The notes below the pieces were generated by a model, which was not told where the DNA came from, did no database searches, and saw only the letters and a program-made list of their open reading frames with translations. The translations under genes and the position numbers were made by a program. Shown one piece after another: positions 23,877 to 32,000 of a stretch of 64,000 bases of DNA; the first letter of the stretch is position 1; every line of letters starts with the position of its first letter. This DNA is from an uncultured Ruminiclostridium sp. (GTDB lineage: Bacteria; Bacillota; Clostridia; Oscillospirales; Ruminococcaceae). Location of the stretch: positions 65,688 through 129,687 of the forward strand of contig CAJTTE010000008.1 of NCBI GenBank assembly GCA_910579265.1. The letters are read 5' to 3'.

Positions 23877-25088
23877 ATGGCAAAAAAGAATGATGATTTT
23901 TTCGTAGAAAAGAAACCGTGGTCAAGGGTTAAGGATGAATTGCTAGGCTGTTATTTGAAACCTTATGTGGCGAAGATTCTGCACACACGCAAGCCTTTAG
24001 TGTATGTTGACTGCTTTGCGGGCAAAGGTAAATTTGATGATGGAAATCCCGGTTCACCCCTGATTGCCCTTGATATTTTCCAAAAAGGTCTTGCAAAAAC
24101 AAAAATGGATGGCAAGGCGCAAGTCGGTGCGACTTTTATTGATTTGAACTATGCAAGTGACTTAGACGCAAATCTGAGCGCATATCCGGGGGTGAAGATA
24201 GTTTCCGGCGCGTATGAGGATACTATTGATGATCTATTGAAGTCCAAGAACGGCTGCAATGTTTTTTTGTACATAGATCCATATGGTATTAAGGCACTTG
24301 ACTGTTCAAAATTCGATGCCTTTGCTAATGGACAGTTTAACACCATAGAATTGCTGATTAACATGAATTCGTTCGGCTTTATACGAGAAGCCTGTAACGC
24401 TATGGGTACAACGTTCAAAGTCGATGACAGTGGGTTCTTTGATGACCTTATCGAGTATGATCCCACTATACTTGATGCAACGGACAAATCAATAGAGGCG
24501 TTGAACCGCATAGCAGGGGGTGACTACTGGAAAGCAATTATCGCGCAATATAAAAGCGGTGCAATTGACGGCTACAAAGCCGAAGAATACTTCTCCGAGC
24601 AGTATTGTCAGCGGTTGAGTGAAAGCTATACATATGTTCTTAATATGCCCATTCGCTTAAAAGAGGGACAGCATACAAAGTATAGGATGATTCATGCGAC
24701 AAATCATCCTGTCGGGTGTGTTATAATGGCGGATAACATCTGTAACCGCTGGGAACTCTTGAAAGATATTCAAAACGGTGGACAGATGACTCTTTTCCAA
24801 GAAGATATCAATAATCAGATTGTTGATGATACTACAATAAGGGAACGAGTCATCGAGCAGTTTTCGCAGTGCGGTAAATGGACATCTCTTACCGAGGCGG
24901 AGGCAATATTTTTTGTAAGATATGGTGCAATTTGTAAGTCGGGAGAAATCGCCAAGGTCCTCAAGGCATTAGAAAAAGAAGGGCACCTTGCAGTAGACAG
25001 AAACCCAATCTTGACAAAAACAGGTAAGCCATCAGACTTCATGACCGAGGGGAATGATCATACTGTATCAGTAAAGTGGGTGAAATGA
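23877..25088 (+). CDS. tcmP: TcmP: three-Cys-motif partner protein
   Basis: 403 residues. It matches the family known only as partner of a three-Cys-motif protein. Residues 45-51 (DCFAGKG) and 134-137 (DPYG) correspond in place and form to motifs I and IV of amino-methyltransferases (FxGxG and DPPY), so a Rossmann-fold, SAM-dependent enzyme is likely; that is inference. A C-terminal winged-helix-like region (about 320-400) follows. Four-base stop/start overlap with the next gene marks a two-gene unit with its own promoter. The pair is inserted into a terminator hairpin of the element, so it is cargo; homologues often sit among defence genes. Confidence 0.85.
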   Translation: MAKKNDDFFVEKKPWSRVKDELLGCYLKPYVAKILHTRKPLVYVDCFAGKGKFDDGNPGSPLIALDIFQKGLAKTKMDGKAQVGATFIDLNYASDLDANLSAYPGVKIVSGAYEDTIDDLLKSKNGCNVFLYIDPYGIKALDCSKFDAFANGQFNTIELLINMNSFGFIREACNAMGTTFKVDDSGFFDDLIEYDPTILDATDKSIEALNRIAGGDYWKAIIAQYKSGAIDGYKAEEYFSEQYCQRLSESYTYVLNMPIRLKEGQHTKYRMIHATNHPVGCVIMADNICNRWELLKDIQNGGQMTLFQEDINNQIVDDTTIRERVIEQFSQCGKWTSLTEAEAIFFVRYGAICKSGEIAKVLKALEKEGHLAVDRNPILTKTGKPSDFMTEGNDHTVSVKWVK

Positions 25089-25861
25089 TGAAAGTGGCAG
25101 GACACATAGAAAGAAAGAGCATGCTCTACCAGACCGGTGTCGAGTATGGAGACTATACCATGAATCATGTACTCGGCTGTTCGCACGGTTGTAATTACCC
25201 ATGCTATGCTTTTCTGCTCAAAAAGCGATTTGGTCAGGTCAAGACATATGAGGAGTGGTGCCGCCCATTTCTTGTATCCAACACACTTGACTTGCTCAAT
25301 AAAGAGATACCACGGTTAAAAGATAAGATACAGTCTGTTCAGCTTTGCTTTACTACCGATCCGTTTATGTATGGATACCCGGAAATCCGGGAAATGAGCC
25401 TTGCCGCCATACGAAGATTGAATGAGGATAATATAAAATGCTGTATTCTATCAAAGGGGCTTCTGCCTATAGAACTAAAGGACTTATACAGTGAAAACGA
25501 ATACGGAATCACACTGATTTCTCTTAATGAAGATTATCGTAAAAAGACGGAGCCCGGTGCTGCATCTTACGCAGATAGGCTTGCCGCATTAAAAGCCTTG
25601 CACAATGCAGGTTGTAAAACATGGGTAAGCATTGAGCCGTATCCCACTCCGAACCTGATAAATCAAAACCTCGGGGAGATTCTTGAAGCGGTCGGTTTTA
25701 CGGACAGGATTATTTTTGGCAGGACGAACTATAATAAGACGGTCTCTGCTTATAAAGAGAACAAACGTTTTTATAATGAATGTGCAGAGGAAGTCATCGC
25801 CTTCTGTGAAGAGCGAAGTATCAACTGTCACATAAAAGCAAAAACACAAACAAAAGAATGA
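25085..25861 (+). CDS. Three-Cys-motif radical-SAM-like protein
   Basis: 258 residues from the ATG at 25085, which overlaps the TcmP stop (ATGA). CSHGCNYPC (residues 32-40) gives cysteines spaced C-x3-C-x3-C, one residue wider than the usual C-x3-C-x2-C radical-SAM motif. The rest has the TIM-barrel pattern of spore-photoproduct-lyase/Gp37-like proteins (QLCFTTDPFMYGYPE, WVSIEPYPTP). It would bind an iron-sulfur cluster and SAM. The substrate is unknown. Always considered together with TcmP. Confidence 0.85.
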   Translation: MMKVAGHIERKSMLYQTGVEYGDYTMNHVLGCSHGCNYPCYAFLLKKRFGQVKTYEEWCRPFLVSNTLDLLNKEIPRLKDKIQSVQLCFTTDPFMYGYPEIREMSLAAIRRLNEDNIKCCILSKGLLPIELKDLYSENEYGITLISLNEDYRKKTEPGAASYADRLAALKALHNAGCKTWVSIEPYPTPNLINQNLGEILEAVGFTDRIIFGRTNYNKTVSAYKENKRFYNECAEEVIAFCEERSINCHIKAKTQTKE

Positions 25862-25865
25862 GGTG

Positions 25866-25955
25866 AATGTCAAGCGCTTTTTCTTTTGTGGGAAATTCAA
25901 GAAGCCTTGATTCAAAGGCTTCTTTTTATATATAAAAAACACAAAATCTTTAAAG
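25866..25955. repeat. 90-base direct repeat, copy 1
   Basis: Shares about 90% identity over 90 bases with 28948-29036. It contains the right arm of a split terminator (TCAAGCGC plus T run) and a complete second terminator hairpin (AAGAAGCCTT with AAGGCTTCTT). Confidence 0.85.
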
Positions 25956-26009
25956 CTAACGATAGTAAATATAACAAATTAGTACACTCCTATTTGTGCA
26001 TTTTACCAC

Positions 26010-26038
26010 TTTACAGGAGTTGGAAAAAGATGTATAAT
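26010..26038 (+). promoter_or_regulatory. Promoter of the lipoprotein gene, shared with 55839-55866
   Basis: TTTACA (26010-26015), spacer 17, TATAAT (26033-26038). Flanking sequence (AACAAATTAG about 35 bases upstream, TTACCA, and TATAATTAAGAC) is also present ahead of the winged-helix gene at 55888. Confidence 0.65.
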
Positions 26039-26082
26039 TAAGACAGAAAGAAAAAAATGAAATACTAAGAAAGGACAAAGAT

Positions 26083-27246
26083 ATGAAAAGGCAAATAACA
26101 AATATAATAACGGCATTAATATTGAGTGCGTCATTGCTCCTTTCGGGTTGTGCGGAAAATTCGGCGGGGGGAGAGGATAAGGATACTGGTACCGAGACTA
26201 ACGCTCCCGAAACTGCGGGAACGGAAGCGACCACTCCCGCCGTGACTGTTACCGCCGATACCACCGAGCCTGTTACTTCGGCGGCAGGGACTTTAACCGC
26301 CACCGAAACGACTAAGGCAACAGAAAATAAAACGGAAGCTCCGGTCAGCGTGCCTGTAACCACCACCGCTCCTGTGGCGGCATGGGCAGAAACGGCGGCA
26401 AGCGGTACTATGTATATAAATACAAACGGAATCTACAGCAGAAAAGAAGCGGTTCAGGGCAGCGCAAAGGTTAAGCAGTACGGTCTTAACGAAGCCGTTA
26501 CGGTCACCGCAAAGACCAATACCGGGTATTATAAGCTCAGCGGCGGCGCTTTTATTCATATGGACTATCTTAGCGGTAATAAGGTGACGGTTACGACCAC
26601 TACGACTGCCAAGCCGGTTGTGACTACCACTTCAACGCAGAGTAAGCCTGCGGAGCAGGACAGAAGCTATTTAAATCTTTCCAATTCGGATGTTCAGTAT
26701 ATTTTGAATGAGTGTCAGAAGTATGCGAAATCCTTGGGATATAGGGTTGTGACTTACAATGAATACTTAGCAGAAGAAGAAGTGCTTATTCAAAAAGCTC
26801 AAGATTTATATAAAAACACTGGCATTGACCAAGATGAAGCATATGAAAAAGTTGGTTGGTACGAGTGGAAAGGCTCGTTATATATTACTGACTGCAACGA
26901 GAAGGATTTTTGGGACGGAAACTGGCACTATATTATGTATGCGGGTGACTTCAAGAAAAAGTATGAAAACAACTTTCAGTTTTACGGATATGATGAGCAT
27001 TGTGATACAAAAGAGCAGAGCATTGAATGGGTGATAAAGTATCTAAAGAGTTGGATAAAATTTGAACATGATGAAGGGAGAAGTTGCAGTACAGCGGGAA
27101 CAAAGCTCAAAACTTTTGACAATATCGCAAAGGAAAAAGGAGATTGGGGCGTAGTTTCCTATGACGATATGCGAAATGAATACGCAACAGGTAACTTTAC
27201 TTACGATATTAACACCTCATATGCGTTTTCAGTAAAATTCTATTAA
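26083..27246 (+). CDS. Secreted lipoprotein with Thr-rich linkers and SH3b-like domain
   Basis: 387 residues. A signal peptide ends in the lipobox LSGC (Cys about 23), so the protein is anchored to the outer face of the membrane. Two Thr/Pro/Ala-rich linkers (about 30-100 and 170-190) flank an SH3b-like segment (MYINTNGIYSRKEAVQG, about 105-165), a domain that often binds peptidoglycan. The C-terminal 190 residues are unassigned. Probably cargo. Confidence 0.75.
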   Translation: MKRQITNIITALILSASLLLSGCAENSAGGEDKDTGTETNAPETAGTEATTPAVTVTADTTEPVTSAAGTLTATETTKATENKTEAPVSVPVTTTAPVAAWAETAASGTMYINTNGIYSRKEAVQGSAKVKQYGLNEAVTVTAKTNTGYYKLSGGAFIHMDYLSGNKVTVTTTTTAKPVVTTTSTQSKPAEQDRSYLNLSNSDVQYILNECQKYAKSLGYRVVTYNEYLAEEEVLIQKAQDLYKNTGIDQDEAYEKVGWYEWKGSLYITDCNEKDFWDGNWHYIMYAGDFKKKYENNFQFYGYDEHCDTKEQSIEWVIKYLKSWIKFEHDEGRSCSTAGTKLKTFDNIAKEKGDWGVVSYDDMRNEYATGNFTYDINTSYAFSVKFY

Positions 27247-27356
27247 TATAAAACATAATATCAGACTTAACTCTAATATTTTGGATAAATTGCACATTTA
27301 CTTCACAAAAATTCATCACTAAGTTTATCGCATATTAACAAATTTTTGATTTTGTG

Positions 27357-27385
27357 TTGACATATTGTGTCAATTATGGTATATT
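27357..27385 (+). promoter_or_regulatory. Promoter with inverted repeat over the -35 box
   Basis: TTGACA (27357-27362), spacer 17, TATATT (27380-27385). TTGACA-TATTG-TGTCAA (27357-27373) is a perfect inverted repeat that includes the -35 box, a likely operator. It reads toward the methyltransferase gene through a leader terminator. Confidence 0.65.
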
Positions 27386-27428
27386 ATTATCGAAATCGAA
27401 AATACTTTGTACTTTATTTACCTTGTCC

Positions 27429-27458
27429 GCTTGGCTAACGCCGAGCGGTATTTTTTTG
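27429..27458 (+). terminator. Leader terminator ahead of the Dam-type gene
   Basis: CCGCTTGGC-TAAC-GCCGAGCGG, then TATTTTTTT. It lies between promoter and gene, so it may act as an attenuator. Confidence 0.65.
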
Positions 27459-27472
27459 ATGTTCATAATTTT

Positions 27473-28463
27473 AAAGTCAGGAGTTTTATATAATGGGTCG
27501 TTGAATTTGAGAAGATAAGCAAGATAAAGGACGGTGAGAGAAATAAATACGTTACTGAAATATCCCGGTTCCAAATGGCGGATCGCCGACTGGATAATTT
27601 CTCACTTTCCGGAACATAAGGTTTATTGTGAGCCGTTTTTCGGATCGGGTGCAGTGTTTTTCAATAAATCGCCTGTGTACATAGAGACGATAAATGATCT
27701 TGACGGGAACGTTGTCAATCTGTTTCGAATATGTCGCAAGTATCCGGAGAAGCTTGCACAGCTGATTGAAATGACTCCGTTTGCCCGTGAGGAATTTAAC
27801 GCCTGTTACGAGAAATCCGATGACCCTATTGAACAGGCACGACGGACTATAGTACGGTATCATCAATCATTTGGGACAAGTAACAGCAGTCGGAACAGCT
27901 GGCGAAACGTTCAGACTTATGGTGGTCCGCGCTGCGCTACAATGTGGAATTATTTACCGGATTCCATTGTAAAGTGTGTTGAACGGCTAAAACAAGCTCA
28001 GATTGAGAACATTGAAGCTGTGGAGCTTATACGCCGTTATGATAATAAGAATACTCTGATTTACTGTGATCCACCCTACTTGCCGAGTTTAAGAAAAAAA
28101 TCATTGTATGCCTGCGAAATGAGCGAACAACAGCACATTGAACTGCTTAGAGTGCTTAAGACAAGCAAATCGATGGTTGTCATAAGCGGGTATGACAGTG
28201 AGCTTTATAATAGTGAGCTGAAGGGTTGGAGTACAGATACAAAAGAAACTACCGCTCAAATGGGGTTTCATCGAATAGAAAAAATCTGGGCAAATTTTGA
28301 ATTTAACATGCAAATGAAATTATGATATGAAAGGATCGTGTGTAAAATGAAAGGGTTGACAATAAAGTCTGAAATCGTAAATGGGCAGTCGAAGAGGTTG
28401 AAGCTTTAATGGCTGATAATGATAGGATTCATAGGATTTAAAAGTCAGGAGTTTTATATAATA
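27473..28463. repeat. 22-base direct repeats flanking the Dam-type gene
   Basis: The same 22 bases, beginning AAAGTCAGGAGTTTTATA, occur at 27473-27494 and 28442-28463, one on each side of the methyltransferase gene. This suggests gain of the gene by recombination between short repeats. Confidence 0.7.
27534..28325 (+). CDS. Dam-type DNA adenine N6-methyltransferase (D12 class)
   Basis: 263 residues. LLKYPGSKWRIADW (motif X), EPFFGSGAVFF (motif I) and YCDPPY (motif IV) appear in the order of Dam/DpnM enzymes, and the length is typical. It methylates adenine in a short site, probably protecting the element during transfer. No restriction partner is adjacent. The GTG at 27534 is taken as start; AAGGA lies close upstream, so the start is not secure. 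Confidence 0.9.
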   Translation: MREINTLLKYPGSKWRIADWIISHFPEHKVYCEPFFGSGAVFFNKSPVYIETINDLDGNVVNLFRICRKYPEKLAQLIEMTPFAREEFNACYEKSDDPIEQARRTIVRYHQSFGTSNSSRNSWRNVQTYGGPRCATMWNYLPDSIVKCVERLKQAQIENIEAVELIRRYDNKNTLIYCDPPYLPSLRKKSLYACEMSEQQHIELLRVLKTSKSMVVISGYDSELYNSELKGWSTDTKETTAQMGFHRIEKIWANFEFNMQMKL

Positions 28464-28495
28464 GGTTGGTAACAGTAATAAAAGGCGGTATGGTA

Positions 28496-28912
28496 ATGAA
28501 AAATGAGTTTAATTATATATTTTCGGGTTGGATAATAGATATACCTGCAAATATATTTATAGCGGTGCAATTGTTTACCTTAATCTCTCATCTAAAATTA
28601 AATCTGTCCATAAAAAACAAACAAAACATACAGAAAAAATATGGTGATGAAGATGTTGAAAATCATTTAATTGAGGACATATTTGCAACTTTATTCTCAA
28701 TTGGTGTAGTACGCTTTATGACTTTCTTTAAACCGAATGTCATAATAATTTTTACTCTTTCAGTTTTAACGCTAATAGTTGATACAATATTTTTTCTGTG
28801 GTACAGGTATAATAAAAGTAAACTATATGTTTCTATTATTGCCGGTTTTTGTTTTGTATCAGTTATTCCTTTCGGCATGATTATCTTTAAGACATCCAAA
28901 TACTTTATGTAA
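28496..28912 (+). CDS. Small membrane protein
   Basis: 138 residues from the ATG near 28496 after AAAGGCGG; the frame is open from 28466. Four hydrophobic segments suggest an integral membrane protein. No family recognised. Lies between the methyltransferase cassette and the intact terminator at 28936. Confidence 0.5.
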   Translation: MKNEFNYIFSGWIIDIPANIFIAVQLFTLISHLKLNLSIKNKQNIQKKYGDEDVENHLIEDIFATLFSIGVVRFMTFFKPNVIIIFTLSVLTLIVDTIFFLWYRYNKSKLYVSIIAGFCFVSVIPFGMIIFKTSKYFM

Positions 28913-28935
28913 ATGATATACTTATGAATACAAAG

Positions 28936-28965
28936 GCGCTTGATTTTAATGTCAAGCGCTTTTTC
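28936..28965 (+). terminator. Intact terminator GCGCTTGA/TCAAGCGC
   Basis: GCGCTTGA (28936-28943) and TCAAGCGC (28952-28959) pair perfectly around TTTTAATG, followed by a T-rich run. The left arm also occurs alone at 23277 and the right arm alone at 25870. Confidence 0.85.
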
Positions 28966-29036
28966 TTTTGCGGAAAATTCAAGAAGCCTTGATCCAAAGG
29001 CTTCTTTTTATATATAAAAACACAAAATCTTAAAAC
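28948..29036. repeat. 90-base direct repeat, copy 2
   Basis: Second copy of 25866-25955, including the AAGAAGCCTT hairpin (about 28980-29009). It ends just ahead of the adhesin gene. Confidence 0.85.
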
Positions 29037-29056
29037 TTAAAAGAAAGGATGATAAG

Positions 29057-32000
29057 ATGAAGAAAATCTTCAAAAAGCTGGCATCGACATTTTTAACTGC
29101 TGTAACAGCATTTACAGCAGTTAATTTTACGCCGATAGCGCAATCGGTTTCAGCATCGACTTTTGTAACAGACGATAAAGTAACCGTTGTCTGCAACTAC
29201 TTTCCGTACTACTACAATTTTCAAGGAAGCGGATTGTCATCTATTTACGGGCAAATACCTGATTTGACCGCAGATGGACAAACAGCATACTGTATTGACA
29301 GCTTAGCGGATTCTGGAAACGGAGCGGGTACTCAATCGAGGTTTACTGTTGACGAGATCAGAACACCCAATAACCCTTTAAGCGTTGCCATTTCTTACGG
29401 GTATACAGGCAAGACCAAATACGGCTACTCAGCAGAAACAGAACAACTCGCAACTCAGATCATGGTTTGGTGCATTCAGGACGGATGGTATGACAACAGC
29501 TCCGAAAGTACCGCTTTGGATCGCTTTACCGCAGGTATGGGAAGCACGCTTGCGGCAAATGTTAAAACCGTATATGGCAAAATAAAAGCCAATATGAAGG
29601 AGTATAATAAAAAGCCGTCTTTTGACGGTTTAAAATACGAATTGGCGTATAACGCAACTACTAAAAAATGGAGTTATACTATATCAGATCGCAATAGTAA
29701 TAGCGTTACAAATAAGTTTGATTGGGCAAGCGCACTTTCAAAGTATTCATATCTTTCTGCCAGTGTGACATCTGATTCAGTGACCTTTACCTCTACAAAG
29801 GCTTTTGATACCATAACACTTACAGCGAAATATGATAACAGCACATATACGGGTAGAAGGGCGGTAACCCTTATACCCAACGCGGGGCAGAGCAACAAGC
29901 AAAGCTGTATCACTTATGAGACCATAAGCGACCCGCCTGATGTTACCGTTAAACTCTACGCCGAAGAAAGCACCGGCGATCTGAAGATTATCAAGACCTC
30001 CGATGACGGAAAGGTATCCGGTATTACCTTTACTGTTAGAACCACCGGAATGACCGAGGTGGGTAAATATACCACCGGTTCTGACGGGGAAATAGTAATC
30101 GGGGATCTTAAAGCCGGGACATACGTTGTCTTTGAGAGCGTACCCCAAGGCTATGAAAATCAGGAGGCACAGACCGTTACAGTAGAGCCGGGCAAAACTG
30201 CCGTGGTGAAATTCAATAATGTCCTTAAAAAAGGTGATCTTAAGATAATCAAGACCTCGGAGGACGGTAATGTTGAGGGTATAAGCTTTAGTGTCATAGA
30301 TACCTCCACGGGAGCTTTGTTGGGAACGTATACCACAGGTAAAAACGGAGAAATACTTGTCGAGGATCTAAAGCCCGGGAAGTATGCGGTAGTCGAAGCA
30401 GTTCCCGCAGGCTATGAAAAACAGGAAACAAAGTATGTTACGGTAGAATCGGGAAAGACCGCCGAAGTAAGCTTTAAGAACGTTCTTAAGAAAAGCGAAA
30501 TAATAACCTCGGCTTCCATAAGCGGAGAAAAAGCGGCCTTTACCAAACAGAACGATATCATAACCGTTGACGATATCGTAAGCTGCGCTGACCTTATAAA
30601 GGGCAGGGAATATACGGTTAAAGGCATTTTAATTAATAAGGCAACAGGCGCGGCATTTACGGTAAACGGCAGACCCATAACCGCTGAAAGCATATTCACG
30701 GCGGGAAGCACAAGCGGACTTGTAAAGGTAAGCTTTTCTTTTCCCGCATCGGCGATCACCGATAAAACCGAATTGGTGGTATTTGAAAGTCTGTACAGCA
30801 GCGGTGTTAAGATCGCGGAGCATTCCGACATTAACGACGAAGGACAGACGGTAAGAATACACGTGCCCTCAATCAGCACTGCCGCAAGCGTAAACGGGGT
30901 CAAAGAGATCTACTCCGCAAGCGGAACGGTCACTATCAAGGATACGGTTTCATATACTGACCTTATTTCAAGCAGCAGCTTTGCGGCGGGAGTGGACAGC
31001 GAGTATATCCTCCGTGCCGTGCTTATTGATAAGGGGACGGGCGAGCCCTTTCTTGTAAACGGAAAACAGATCACCGCAGAAAAAAGATTTACGGCGGCAG
31101 GGGAGAAGGGAAGCGTTGACGTTTATTTGACCTTTGACGCTTCGTGCATTTCCGCAAAAACCGAGCTTGTAGTATTTGAAAGCCTGTACTTCCACGGATC
31201 TAAAATCGCGGAACACAGCGATATCAACGATAAGGGACAGACGGTGACCGTACATGCTCCCTCTATCGGAACAATAGCCACCGCAAACGGTTCAAAGGAT
31301 ATCTTCTCCGCAAGCGCAGCGGTGGTCATAAAGGATACGGTTTTTTATTCCGACCTTATTGCGGGAAAGGAATACACCCTTCAAAGCGTTCTGATGGACA
31401 GGTCCACGGGAAGGGAATTTACCGTTGACGGCAAACCCGTTGTTTCAAGCGCCGTATTTACTGCGGAAGGAACAAGCGGAACGGCCGAGGTAAGCTTTAC
31501 CTTTGACGTTTCGGAAATTACAGAAAAAACCGAGCTTGTGGTATTTGAGAGCCTTTATTACGGAAGCCTTAAGATCGCCGGGCATGAGGACATTAATGAC
31601 AGAAGTCAGACCGTTACCGTACACGCTCCGGAAATCGGAACAACAGCGTCGGTTGGCGGCGAAAAGGATATTTTCCCGGCAAACGGAAGGTTGACCCTTA
31701 AGGACACCGTAGCCTATACCGACCTTATCGGCGGCAGAGAATATACGCTTAAGGGCATTCTTATGGACAAGGCTGCAAACGCGCCTTTCCTTGTAAACGG
31801 CAAGCCTGTCGAAGCCCAAACCAAGTTTATAGCTAAAACCGTAAACGGAACAGCCGAGGTAAGCTTTACTTTTGACGTTTCGGGAATTACGGAAAACACC
31901 GAGCTTGTGGTATTTGAGAGCCTGTATTGCGGAAGCCTTAAGATCGCAGGTCATGAGGACATAAGCGACAGGGGACAGACCGTTACCGTACACACGCCTA

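Noticed and set aside
28349..28411. 20-codon ORF after the Dam-type gene
   Set aside because: Short, no family and only weak context; may be a remnant but cannot be supported.
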